From: Halobellus rarus
GTDB lineage: Archaea > Halobacteriota > Halobacteria > Halobacteriales > Haloferacaceae
DNA: 64,000 bases
Direction of reading: 5' to 3'
Assembly: GCF_024494595.1 (NCBI RefSeq)
Contig: NZ_JANHDI010000008.1
Coordinates: 185,527 to 249,526, forward strand
The notes below the pieces were generated by a model, which worked only from the letters and a program-made list of their open reading frames with translations, did no database searches and was not told the origin of the DNA. Both the position numbers and the translations under genes were made by a program. Below are positions 42,670 to 50,540 of this stretch, in pieces; within the stretch, counting starts at the first letter, position 1; the number at the start of each line of letters is the position of its first letter.

Positions 42670-43215
42670 TCAGTACAGGTCGCTCAGGAACGGCGACGCG
42701 GCGGCCGCGACGGCGGCGTCGAGCGCGTCCGTCCGGGTCAGTCGCCCGTCGGTGAACGCACCCGCGGCCCCCTGGTTCTCGGCCACGTTCGACTCGCCGA
42801 GGACGTCGTCCATCACCGGTCCCAACTCCTCGCCGTCGCGGACTCGCGCGGCGATGGCAGTCGGGAGCGGCAGGCTCGGACCGGCACCGACGCCCCAGCG
42901 GTCGCCGTCGGTGACGGCGGACCACATCACGAGGTATAACTCCGCGTCCGCCGCTCTCGCTTCGACGCCACCGGATCCGGTCGCCGGCCCTCCGACGCTC
43001 GCGACGCCGCCCTCGATCCCGACGCCGAGGTCGTAGGCGCCGGCTCCGAGCGCCGCCGCAGCCCTGTTGCGTGCTCCCTGTCGCGTCTCCTCGTGGCCCA
43101 TCGGCTGTTCCGAAACCCCCGAGGAGACCGGTTCGGCGACCACCTCGTCGTCGGGGAAGACGCGGACGGTCGCCTCGCGCTTCACCGGGTTCCCGCTGCC
43201 GACTGCGATTCGCAT
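42670..43215 (-). CDS. Inosine/xanthosine triphosphatase (DUF84/YjjX family)
   Basis: 181 residues from the ATG at 43215 (MRIAVGSGNPVK). Family signatures are the N-terminal GSGNPVKREAT, SGVSEQPMGHEETRQGARNRA and DLGVGIEGGV. It removes non-canonical purine nucleoside triphosphates (ITP, XTP) from the nucleotide pool. The 23-codon upstream extension is not conserved-looking and is rejected. Convergent with aglD, 17 bp between stops. In the 265 bp between this start and the next gene on the same strand (43216-43480) I see no gene. Confidence 0.9.
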   Translation of the reverse strand: MRIAVGSGNPVKREATVRVFPDDEVVAEPVSSGVSEQPMGHEETRQGARNRAAAALGAGAYDLGVGIEGGVASVGGPATGSGGVEARAADAELYLVMWSAVTDGDRWGVGAGPSLPLPTAIAARVRDGEELGPVMDDVLGESNVAENQGAAGAFTDGRLTRTDALDAAVAAAASPFLSDLY

Positions 43216-43480
43216 ACTGGGGAGTCGACGGACACGGACGTTACGTGTGTCGCTTTCGGCGGGAAGTCGAGCTTGCGCTCCCATAGTCCGTTGGCGAACA
43301 GTCGGTACCCGACGTCTGACGGTAGTCTTCCCGTCCCCGTTCCCGCGCCGGTGTACCGAGCGATCGCTGTCCGGCGCGGGGCCGCTCTCAGGTCACGGGC
43401 CCTCTGGCCTCGCCATCTGAGATAAACGTACGCTCGACTGCGGGGTCGTACCTGATCAGACTCGTCGACGTGTCGGCGGC

Positions 43481-44329
43481 TCAGGAAGCGTCGTCAAACA
43501 ACTCGGCCAACGTCTCGATACCGTCGATAAGCGTCGGACTCGGTTGATTCAGCAGGTCGTCGTCGAGGACGTGAACAGCGGCGTCGATATCCCAGTCGCG
43601 CTCTTCGATGAGGTCGGGAGCGACGCGGTCGCCGCGGCCGCAGTGGTGGACGACGACGTGATCCGGGTCCGCGGCTTCGATGCGCTCGCGGGCGATTTCG
43701 TGGGAGCGCCCGCCGGGGTCGCAGAACGGGTACCGGCCGCCGGCGGCCTCGACTGCCTCGGGGACCCAGTTGCCGGCGGCCATCGGCGGATCGCCCCACT
43801 CCTCGCAGTAGACGACGGGGCGCGGGTTCTCTTCACCGCTGCCGCTCTCGGCTCGCACGGAGCGACGGCCTTCGGCGCGCTCTCGGACCGCGGCGAGTCG
43901 CTCTCGCGCGTCAGCGACGAGTCGGTCGCCAGCCTCGGGCCACCCCACCGCGCGGGCGAGCGTCGCGAAGGAGCCGAGGACGTCTTCGAGCGTCGCCGGT
44001 TCGACGTGACAGACGTCGTAGCCGCGCTCCCGGAGGTCGTCGCGGATCTCCACCTGGAGGGCGTCGGCCGTGCAGACCAGGTCGGGGTCGAGGTCGGCCA
44101 GCCGGTCGTAGTCGGGGTTCAGCCAGCCGCCGACGACCGGGCGGTCGAGCGTGCAGTGGGCCGTCACCCCCACGACGGCGTCGCCGACGCCCATCGCCGA
44201 CAGCGTGGCGGTCGCGCTGGGTGCGAGCGAGACGACGCGCTCGACGGGGGCGGCGTCGACGCGCTCGGAGCGGGCCGAATCCGCCCCAGCGAGGCTGCCG
44301 CCGGTGTCGGCTGTCCTGGACGAATCCAT
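43481..44329 (-). CDS. BtuF-like cobalamin-binding protein without signal peptide
   Basis: 282 residues from the ATG at 44329 (MDSSRTADTG). The helical-backbone metal receptor fold is clear: VERVVSLAPSATATLSAMG, VGGWLNPDYDRLADLDPDLV, VHVLDDDLLNQPSPTLIDGI. It resembles BtuF, which delivers B12 or cobinamide to an ABC importer. The N-terminal 30 residues are hydrophilic, with neither Tat signal nor lipobox, so the protein seems cytoplasmic. No BtuC or BtuD gene is adjacent. A longer start at 44461 gives no better signal. It could act in intracellular corrinoid handling. Confidence 0.85.
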   Translation of the reverse strand: MDSSRTADTGGSLAGADSARSERVDAAPVERVVSLAPSATATLSAMGVGDAVVGVTAHCTLDRPVVGGWLNPDYDRLADLDPDLVCTADALQVEIRDDLRERGYDVCHVEPATLEDVLGSFATLARAVGWPEAGDRLVADARERLAAVRERAEGRRSVRAESGSGEENPRPVVYCEEWGDPPMAAGNWVPEAVEAAGGRYPFCDPGGRSHEIARERIEAADPDHVVVHHCGRGDRVAPDLIEERDWDIDAAVHVLDDDLLNQPSPTLIDGIETLAELFDDAS

Positions 44330-44527
44330 ACCGGGTATCTCGTCGTCGGGCGCAAATGCGTTGCGGAGGCGCCGACGGTCGGAGTCGCCCCATCGCGGCC
44401 GCAGCGATCGAGTTGCGGGTGGCGAGTGTCCACTGACTCCAACTCGTATATAAATCATCACGGTCGTTTTCGATGGATCGCTCGGTTCGGGGTTGTGCGT
44501 TCGATCCGGGCGATCGATTCCGATCCC

Positions 44528-44537
44528 TTTTTATATT
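44528..44537 (+). promoter_or_regulatory. TATA box upstream of the zinc-ribbon TFB gene
   Basis: TTTTTATATT in a GC-rich context, 81-90 bp before the TFB ATG. It predicts a 5' leader of roughly 55-60 bases. A second box, TATATAAA at about 44447-44454, could serve the divergent BtuF-like gene (about 120 bp from its start) or a further plus-strand start. The remaining 44330-44617 gap has no ORF of note. Confidence 0.5.
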
Positions 44538-44617
44538 CTCCGTCGGTGGAGTTGGTACGGACCGCACCGGGCCTCTCTTACGCGTATCTGTGGCCCGGCG
44601 CATTCGTCGCTATACCG

Positions 44618-45667
44618 ATGAGCGAGAAGAGTACTTACACTCGCGTGAACGCGAGAACGAGAGACGAGTCGCAAACGAACGAGGGCCGAGACGGCGACTC
44701 GGCCGGTCAGCGGTGGGTTCGACCCGGAGAGGAAGAAGAGGAGACCGAATCCGAGCAGGCCGACGAAGAGCTGTCCTGCCCCGAGTGCGGTGGCAACGTC
44801 GTCGTCGACGACGAGCACGGCGAGACCGTCTGTGACGACTGCGGACTGGTGATCACCGAGGACTCCGTCGACCGCGGCCCCGAGTGGCGCGCGTTCGACG
44901 CCAAGGAGAAGGACCAGAAGTCCCGCGTCGGCGCCCCGACGACGAACACGATGCACGACAAGGGGCTGTCGACGAACATCGACTGGCGCGACCGCGACGC
45001 CTACGGCAACTCGCTGTCGTCGAACCAGCGCCAGAAGATGCAGCGCCTCCGCAAGTGGAACGAGCGCTTCCGGACGCGCGACTCGAAGGAGCGCAACCTC
45101 AAGCAGGCGCTCGGCGAGATCGACCGGATGGCCTCCGCGCTCGGCCTCCCCGAGAACGTCCGCGAGACGGCCTCGGTCATCTACCGCCGCGCGCTCGACG
45201 AGGACCTGCTCCCCGGCCGCTCCATCGAGGGCGTCGCCACCTCGTGCGTCTACGCCGCCGCGCGGATGGCCGGCGTCCCCCGATCGCTCGACGAGATCGC
45301 GGAGGTCTCGCGCGTCCCCAAGAGCGAGGTCGCGCGCACGTACCGATACATCGCCCGCGAGCTTTCGCTGGAGGTCAAACCCGCAGACCCCGAGCAGTAC
45401 GTGCCGCGGTTCGCCTCCGAACTCGGCCTCTCCGACGAGGCCAAACTCCGCGCGCGCCAGCTGCTGAAGAACGCCAAGGAGAAGGGCGTCCACTCCGGGA
45501 AGTCGCCGGTCGGTCTCGCCGCTGCCGCAGTGTACGCCGCGGCGCTTCTCACCAACGAGAAGACGACGCAGGCCGCCGTCAGCGACGTCGCCGACATCTC
45601 CGAAGTCACGATTCGCAACCGTTACCACGAACTGCTCGAAGCCGAAGAGAGCATCGGCCTGGCGTAA
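44618..45667 (+). CDS. tfb: Transcription initiation factor IIB (TFB), complete
   Basis: 349 residues from the ATG at 44618. An acidic haloarchaeal N-terminus is followed by the zinc ribbon with Cys54, Cys57, Cys72 and Cys75 (CPECGGN, CDDCGL), the B-finger/linker (DRGPEWRAFDAKEK, RVGAPTTNTMHDKGLST) and two cyclin folds (about 145-235 and 245-340) ending in an HTH ([14 protein letters not shown]) that reads the BRE element. It recruits RNA polymerase to TATA/TBP. A second, cysteine-less TFB gene lies 12 kb away. Confidence 0.97.
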   Translation: MSEKSTYTRVNARTRDESQTNEGRDGDSAGQRWVRPGEEEEETESEQADEELSCPECGGNVVVDDEHGETVCDDCGLVITEDSVDRGPEWRAFDAKEKDQKSRVGAPTTNTMHDKGLSTNIDWRDRDAYGNSLSSNQRQKMQRLRKWNERFRTRDSKERNLKQALGEIDRMASALGLPENVRETASVIYRRALDEDLLPGRSIEGVATSCVYAAARMAGVPRSLDEIAEVSRVPKSEVARTYRYIARELSLEVKPADPEQYVPRFASELGLSDEAKLRARQLLKNAKEKGVHSGKSPVGLAAAAVYAAALLTNEKTTQAAVSDVADISEVTIRNRYHELLEAEESIGLA

Positions 45668-45758
45668 GCGCTCCGCCCCCCGGGACGGATTCGGATCGTC
45701 GATCTGCCAACATATTTTGTGGCCGAATCGTCGCGTCGAGCGCGCCGATTCCCGTGCG

Positions 45759-45766
45759 TTTATAAA
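45759..45766 (+). promoter_or_regulatory. TATA box of the zinc-ribbon membrane protein gene
   Basis: TTTATAAA is 24-31 bp upstream of the ATG at 45790, the right distance for a leaderless transcript that starts at the initiation codon. Confidence 0.6.
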
Positions 45767-45789
45767 TCACGGCGACCTCGATCCGGAGT

Positions 45790-46218
45790 ATGACCGGAAC
45801 GCGACGCCGCGCGTTGATCGCGACACTCGTCGCCGTTCTCGGCGCAAGCCTCGGCGTCGCCGGCGCGGGACACCTCTACCTCCGCCGCTGGCGACGCGCC
45901 GCCGCCTGGTTCTCCTTCGTCGTCGGCGCGGCGCTCGTGCTCCTCTGGGCGTTCGTCGACCCCTCGACGCTGAACCTCGCCGACCCGGCCGCCGTCGCGT
46001 CGGTCGATCCCGGGTCGCTCCCGGTGGCCGTCACCGCTCCGCTGTTCGGACTCCTTCTGGTCAGCGCGGTCGACGCCTACCGCCTCGCCGTCGCGGGTCC
46101 GCAGCTGACGGACGAACCGCAGTGTCCGAACTGCGGCGGGGAACTGGACCCCGACATCGACTTCTGCCCGTGGTGTACGATCGAACTCGAGTGGGAGCGA
46201 CCGGGCGAAGAGCGGTGA
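45790..46218 (+). CDS. Membrane protein with C-terminal zinc ribbon
   Basis: 142 residues. Three hydrophobic helices (ALIATLVAVLGASLGVAGAGHLYL, AAAWFSFVVGAALVLLWAFV, AVTAPLFGLLLVSAVDAYRLAV) are followed by a cytoplasmic zinc ribbon CPNCGGELDPDIDFCPWC. The GAGHLYLRRWRR pattern in the first helix is typical of TM2-like haloarchaeal proteins. I recall a DUF7575 zinc-ribbon family of this sort. Function unknown. Confidence 0.8.
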   Translation: MTGTRRRALIATLVAVLGASLGVAGAGHLYLRRWRRAAAWFSFVVGAALVLLWAFVDPSTLNLADPAAVASVDPGSLPVAVTAPLFGLLLVSAVDAYRLAVAGPQLTDEPQCPNCGGELDPDIDFCPWCTIELEWERPGEER

Positions 46219-46623
46219 ACGCGAGTAGCGTTTGCGACTCCACACTCGAAACGCCCGCTTGAGTGCGTTCGGGTACGATACGGGAGTGACGGGAAGCGGC
46301 CGAATGGGTGAAAATATTATATTATTCTATACACACCTCTCTAAATTACAAATCAGTGCCATTTTGGTCCCGATAACTGGAAGATGAATCTTGTGAGAAT
46401 GTGGGTAACCCGAGTGTTCTATCCCTTCCGATCAGAAATACCGTTATATGAATCGTACCTCTGAACGTTTTTTCCGCTTCTCGGTAGTGAGTTCGCCGTT
46501 GAACGACCCCTGGAAACGTCCAGTACGTGATCGGGGAAATCATAGTAGCGTTTGCACGTCTCCGCTCGTGCGATCGCACGACGTCGTGCGGTCGGATACG
46601 CGGTCCGTTGCAAACGCTACGAT
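46219..46623. other. 405-bp AT-rich intergenic region with repeated GTAGCGTTTGC motif
   Basis: No convincing ORF. The middle (about 46305-46360) is AT-rich (TATTATATTATTCTAT), unlike the flanking genes. The 11-bp motif GTAGCGTTTGC occurs at 46225-46235 and 46545-46555, and inverted just before the next start codon. It probably holds terminator and promoter signals. Confidence 0.5.
46545..46620. promoter_or_regulatory. Nested inverted repeats in front of the DUF7344-type gene
   Basis: GTAGCGTTTGCA (46545-46556) and its exact complement TGCAAACGCTAC (46609-46620) flank a second perfect palindrome CGTGCGATCGCACG (46567-46580). The outer right arm ends three bases before the ATG at 46624. This could be the operator of an autoregulated wHTH gene or a cruciform-forming element. 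An additional copy of the outer half-site is at 46225-46235. Confidence 0.6.
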
Positions 46624-47241
46624 ATGAGTGCGACAGAGAGGGTAAACAGAGAGCAGCGCACCGAAGAGCCCACCGATGTCGAGGGATCAGCCCCGGACGC
46701 CCTCGGAAGAACGACGCGTCGGAACGGCTCGAGCCTCTCGAAAGACGAGACATTCGACTTACTGAAGAACAGCCGCCGCCGCGGCGTCATTCGGTATCTC
46801 CACGACCACGGTGGATCCGCGGTCTTGAGCGACGTCGCCGAACACATCGCGGCCGAGGAGAACGGCGTCACCGTCAGAGAGCTCTCGTCCGATCAGCGAA
46901 AACGCGTGTACATCGGCCTCTACCAGAGTCACCTTCCGAAACTCGATTCGGCGGGCGTCATCGAGTACGACAAGAATCGCGGAACGATCGAACGCCAGGA
47001 TTCGCTGACGCAACTGGAGGAGTATCTGGATATAGAGGGACAGGAAACCGAAGGAGGTGCCGATCGAAACGGCGCAGTCCTCGCGGTCGCCGCGTGCGTC
47101 GTCGGTCTCGTTACCCTCGGAGTTCTCGGGATCGGCGGACTCTCAGCGATCCCCGCGGCGGGGTGGACGCTCGTCAGCGTCGTCGGAATCATCGCGATCG
47201 TCGGCCTCCAGTACCGGAATCGAACGGTTGATCCGGATTAA
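46624..47241 (+). CDS. DUF7344-like winged-helix protein with two C-terminal membrane helices
   Basis: 205 residues from the ATG at 46624. A hydrophilic N-terminus is followed by a winged helix at about 38-125 (LSKDETFDLLKNSRRRGVIRYLHDH, GGSAVLSDVAEHIAAEENG, VYIGLYQSHLPKLDSAGVIEYDK), the pattern I associate with the DUF7344 family that is abundant in haloarchaea. Two hydrophobic segments near the end (AVLAVAACVVGLVTLGVLGI, GWTLVSVVGIIAIVGLQY) anchor it in the membrane. Probably a membrane-bound regulator. Its promoter contains nested palindromes. Its stop overlaps the convergent small gene by 4 bases. Confidence 0.82.
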   Translation: MSATERVNREQRTEEPTDVEGSAPDALGRTTRRNGSSLSKDETFDLLKNSRRRGVIRYLHDHGGSAVLSDVAEHIAAEENGVTVRELSSDQRKRVYIGLYQSHLPKLDSAGVIEYDKNRGTIERQDSLTQLEEYLDIEGQETEGGADRNGAVLAVAACVVGLVTLGVLGIGGLSAIPAAGWTLVSVVGIIAIVGLQYRNRTVDPD

Positions 47242-47417
47242 GCCACGCTATCGAGATTCTTGACGTAGTCTTTTTCGATGGTGATCCAGCGTGTCGTGGT
47301 CTCGTTCTGCGGATCGAAAACCGTTATTTCGGTCGGAGAGTCCTCGTCGTCGAGCGCCCACGAAAGCCTGAATTCGGAGAGTTCTGCGGTGCGGGATTTG
47401 CGGTTGCTTGTAGACAT
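47238..47417 (-). CDS. Small DUF7511-like protein, 59 residues
   Basis: A 59-residue frame from the ATG at 47417 to TAA at 47238-47240, too short for most ORF filters. It begins MSTSNRKSRTAEL and contains SWALDDEDSPTEITVF and TTTRWITIEKDYVKNL. The ending (TRWITIEKD-V-NL) matches the pattern I remember for the haloarchaeal DUF7511 family. The codons favour G or C less than the neighbours' do. Convergent with the DUF7344-type gene, with a 4-base overlap of the stops. Function unknown. Confidence 0.7.
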   Translation of the reverse strand: MSTSNRKSRTAELSEFRLSWALDDEDSPTEITVFDPQNETTTRWITIEKDYVKNLDSVA

Positions 47418-48054
47418 AATGGTAGCAGAGATCGGGTTATTCCGGGGATACGCGCTGAACGGCCGGAGAGCGCTTTCGCCGGCCAGTCGCCGCCTGCTAT
47501 CCGATCAGGATCTGGGGCGGGGACGGTGTTCCATCACCGGCCGTACGTCGACCGGCGGGTAGGGGCTTCGTCGATACTCGCTCAGAGCGGGTACGAAGAC
47601 GATCGAACGGCTTCCCAATCAAGCAACCACATTTTCACGCCGCGCAGTGTACTGATTAATGTGGTGACGCGTTCTGTGAGCCGTACGCCTGTGCAGTATG
47701 TCGAGGCCCCGAGGTCGCGCATATCCACACACAGTTACGTCTGACAGCGTCACTCTCCGGCGAGCGTACCACCTCTCCCTCCGCTATCCACGGCGTTGAG
47801 ACGCTCTATTACGGGGTCGAGGGACAGTCCCGTATGCGAGTCCGCACTCAGACGATCGCACGACCGGGTGGGATCAATCTCGAACGCCACCTTACCGCGG
47901 TCCGTATGCCGGTGGCGAACGGGTCACGTTCAGGACCATCGTTGGCGTGTAGGTTCCCCGGGGTGGAATCTGTTCACTCGGTTACTCGTAACATCGTTTC
48001 AGTCGGAAATTCGGCGGCACTATCCTCCTATCGGTTCGATACAGTACGAAAGAG
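47418..48054. other. 637-bp intergenic stretch without a supported gene
   Basis: Short plus-strand frames (for example from an ATG at 47834) show no conserved pattern, low acidity and no haloarchaeal codon bias. An imperfect inverted repeat, ACCACATT and AATGTGGT, lies near 47625-47675. The stretch may be decayed sequence between two small accessory genes. Confidence 0.4.
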
Positions 48055-48612
48055 ATGATTGATCCGAATCGTAATTCTGCGGTGTCGGAGCTGAATTCTG
48101 ACGGGACAGAGATCGACGCACTACTCGAACGGATCGGACGGTGTGTCACGGACATCAGCGTCGGATTCGAGCGATGGGACGATCCCTACGCTCGCGGACC
48201 GGGCCTCTATTTCGTCGTCGAACGCGGCTCCGTGGGCGGATTTTCGGCTTCGATGGGGTCGAACCGCTGGCCGGTCGAAGACTGTCCGAGTGTCTTCGCC
48301 GAGACCGAGACGTTCCTCGAGACCGCACAGCGTGTTGCGCTTTCCTGCGACGGCGCAGTTGTCGTTCACGAGGACGGGACGATAGAGGAGGAGATGGTCC
48401 GACTCGCGCAACTATCCACGGTCGAATCCGGCCAGGGCGACGGTCTCCCCTACGCGGGGTGGATGGGGGCTCGCCACATGAGTGCGCTGGAGACCTCGAC
48501 CCGGAACGCAGTGATCGCGGCGGTCACACTCAGCGAAGAGGACGGGCGAGTGACGGTCTTCACGGACGGCTCGTTCGAGGATACCCCCGCGACGCGCTGG
48601 GTGATCAACTGA
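48055..48612 (+). CDS. DisA_N-domain protein, possible diadenylate cyclase with altered RHR motif
   Basis: 185 residues. The C-terminal half matches the DisA_N (diadenylate cyclase) fold: CDGAVVVHEDGTI contains the DGA motif at 99-101, and WMGARHMSALETS followed by VTLSEEDGRVTVFTDG aligns with the RHR motif and the SEE-G-v-v-DG strands. The RHR site reads Arg140-His141-Met142. The N-terminal half (about 1-95) has no recognised family and is not the usual DacZ one. If active it would make cyclic di-AMP from ATP; the changed motif makes loss or change of activity possible. It stands alone in a sparse region. Confidence 0.72.
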   Translation: MIDPNRNSAVSELNSDGTEIDALLERIGRCVTDISVGFERWDDPYARGPGLYFVVERGSVGGFSASMGSNRWPVEDCPSVFAETETFLETAQRVALSCDGAVVVHEDGTIEEEMVRLAQLSTVESGQGDGLPYAGWMGARHMSALETSTRNAVIAAVTLSEEDGRVTVFTDGSFEDTPATRWVIN

Positions 48613-48922
48613 GGCGATTCCGGCCGCTACGCACCCGTCGGGAACGCTACTATAGCTGACTGATCGGCGTTCGCACCGGTTTCGCTACACTCCACGCTGA
48701 TTCCGCCACCTGAGCGACAGTGCTCGTGTCTCGGTGCTCCGAGCGGCACCTCGACTATGGTCCCGGGCGCTGCTGGACTGCTGGCCCTTGCAGGCGCTCC
48801 GCGCTCGTGCAGCTCATCAGGACACAAAACGCACTGAGCCGTTGGCTTCCACCTCGACTATCCGAGAACGACCCTTAGGTCTTTTTTGATAATTCGGGTG
48901 AAAAAGATATGTGGTTTACTCG
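48613..48922. other. 310-bp intergenic stretch
   Basis: No supported gene. The sequence ACCTCGACTAT appears twice (about 48749 and 48855). A T-rich run (GTCTTTTTTGATAA, about 48880-48893) before the HalOD1 gene could be a promoter element on the plus strand or a terminator of upstream transcription. Confidence 0.4.
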
Positions 48923-49234
48923 ATGGGCCCACAACAAGAGAGTATGGAGTATGATATCGAAGTCGGCGAGTCGGTGAGTTCGGCTGTGATCCGTGGGGTG
49001 AGCGCGCTACGGGGATCCGATCCCCGTACGGTCCGCCCGCTGGCGGAGGTTCTCGACCCGGAAGCGCTGGACGCGCTTTTCGACGCGCGGGCGGACGATG
49101 CCGCTCGGGTCGGCGGACGTGTCTCGTTCGTGTACAACCACTGTCGCGTCACCGTCGATAACGGCGAGTATCTCACCGTGCAACTGCTCGAAACCGCACC
49201 ACGGATCACTCGCGACTGTAACGGTTCTCTGTGA
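48923..49234 (+). CDS. HalOD1 output-domain protein
   Basis: 103 residues from the ATG at 48923; a later ATG at 48944 and an earlier GTG at 48911 are alternatives. Nearly the full length is the HalOD1 domain: EYDIEVGESVSSAVIRGVSAL, then PLAEVLDPEALDALFD, then a beta hairpin RVSFVYNHCRVTVDNGEYLTV. HalOD1 is usually the C-terminal output module of haloarchaeal signalling proteins; the free-standing form may be a partner or regulator. Function unknown. Confidence 0.82.
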   Translation: MGPQQESMEYDIEVGESVSSAVIRGVSALRGSDPRTVRPLAEVLDPEALDALFDARADDAARVGGRVSFVYNHCRVTVDNGEYLTVQLLETAPRITRDCNGSL

Positions 49235-49250
49235 CGAATGCAAGATAGTT

Positions 49251-49266
49251 GCGACCCCAGGGTCGC
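49251..49266. terminator. Short GC hairpin between HalOD1 and TrmB genes
   Basis: GCGACCC and GGGTCGC face each other with two bases between, so a stem of six with a four-base loop is possible. It lies 17 bp after the HalOD1 stop, in the 119-bp gap between convergent genes. No T run follows, so a terminator role is only a guess. Confidence 0.3.
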
Positions 49267-49353
49267 GACAGTCTTCACAGACGAACAGCCGACGGTATGA
49301 GCGTTCGGACAACGGGCTATCGGGGGCTAGCCGAGAAACACCCGCTTCGGGAG

Positions 49354-50157
49354 CTACGAGATGGGATCGTGTGGGCTGATCAGTCCCTGGGCCATGAGCC
49401 GTCGAGCGATCACGACCAGGCCGTTCCCGAACCCCTCGCCGAAGATCGCCTGTTCTACTTTCGTGTCTGGCACGATCGAACTCACGAGAATCGTCGAGCG
49501 GTCGACCAGGAGGAGTCGACCGATCGCCGTCTCGTCCGCCTCGGCGTTCTCGCCGTGTAACCACTCGAGACCGGAAATAAACGTCGTGGCGTTCGGCACG
49601 GCCGCGCGCAGTTCTTCCTCTAGCGATTCGTTTACCGCCCCGAGCAAGAGATCGATGCCGTTCTCGACCTCTTGGAGGGTATCAACGAGATCGTCGGTCA
49701 GCAGCGACTCGTCGCCGATGACGAGCACGATCTCGTCGGTCGTCGTCTCGATGAGGTCTTCCGTCCGGTTCTCGATCCCGTCTTGCCCGGACATCGCCCA
49801 CACCTGCTGGATGGGCTCTTCGTCGTCCTCGTCGACGATTTCGACCGTTTCGAGGGCGTCGTGAAGGCGTTCCACCCGATCCTCGTACTGATCGCGGAGC
49901 GTTTCGGTGGCCTCGTCGAGAGAGACGGCGCGAAACCGCTGTGGACTCGAATGCTGAATTTCGACCAGACCCTGTGCTTCCAGTACCCGAATCGCGTCGT
50001 ACACCCGCGTTCGGGGAACTTCGGTTAACTCGCTGAGCTTCTTCGCCGTCCCCGTCTCTAACCGGGTCAGCCCCACGAAGCACCGCGCCTCGTACTCCTT
50101 CAACCCGAGTTGCTGGAGCACTTCGATCGCCTCTTCTATGTTTTCGGATGCATCCAT
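49354..50157 (-). CDS. TrmB-family transcriptional regulator (first of a divergent pair)
   Basis: 267 residues. The N-terminal winged helix is of TrmB type: EAIEVLQQLGLKEYEARCFVGLTRL, then LSELTEVPRTRVYDAIRVLEAQGLVEIQHSSPQRFRAV. A coiled-coil helix follows (about 85-110), then a C-terminal effector domain (TTDEIVLVIGDESLLTDDLVDTL, IGRLLLVDRSTILVSSIVP). The sugar-binding TrmB C-domain is not obvious. It is closely similar in layout and length to the TrmB protein encoded divergently from 50541, so the two are paralogs with a shared promoter region. Confidence 0.88.
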   Translation of the reverse strand: MDASENIEEAIEVLQQLGLKEYEARCFVGLTRLETGTAKKLSELTEVPRTRVYDAIRVLEAQGLVEIQHSSPQRFRAVSLDEATETLRDQYEDRVERLHDALETVEIVDEDDEEPIQQVWAMSGQDGIENRTEDLIETTTDEIVLVIGDESLLTDDLVDTLQEVENGIDLLLGAVNESLEEELRAAVPNATTFISGLEWLHGENAEADETAIGRLLLVDRSTILVSSIVPDTKVEQAIFGEGFGNGLVVIARRLMAQGLISPHDPIS

Positions 50158-50540
50158 TGTGTCCCAACCGTCCCGTCTGTACGGGTTCGAATACTAGTTC
50201 GCCGCCGAAAGGGATAGACTTTGTCACTCGAAAAGTTAATCTCTCCGCCATCAGTGGCTGTCCGGTTCTGATAAACCCGCACTCTCTCCGCTCGAATCGA
50301 CAGACAGCGGATGAACGTCGTAACTCAAAAAGTGACAACTACGTCCCGTCAAAAACCGGAGACGCTAATCGACCAACACAGATCTACCACTTTTTCACTC
50401 GATTAATCACAACACCTATATCGGGGTAGGGCGCCACTTCACAACAGCACGCAGTGAACCGCTGTGTCCCAACCACTCGCTGCTGCGTGCTGACCCGGCC
50501 ACTTCACGTGGCGGGGTTCCGGCGAACGGGCCCCCAACCG
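50158..50540. promoter_or_regulatory. 383-bp AT-rich region between the two divergent TrmB genes
   Basis: Lower GC than its flanks. It contains TATA-like boxes (CCTATATC at about 50414) and an 8-bp inverted repeat AAAAAGTG (50327-50334) / CACTTTTT (50388-50395), candidate operators for one or both regulators. The first 130 bp hold no clear element. No ORF is supported here. Confidence 0.45.

Noticed and set aside
47834-48058. A 74-residue plus-strand ORF before the DisA_N gene
   Set aside because: Not acidic, no conserved pattern, and codon choice unlike true genes here; it reads into the next gene's start region.
50165-50200. GGGTTCGAATAC, resembling a tRNA T-arm loop
   Set aside because: The bases around it do not form the 5-bp T stem, and there is no acceptor stem or anticodon arm within 90 bases.
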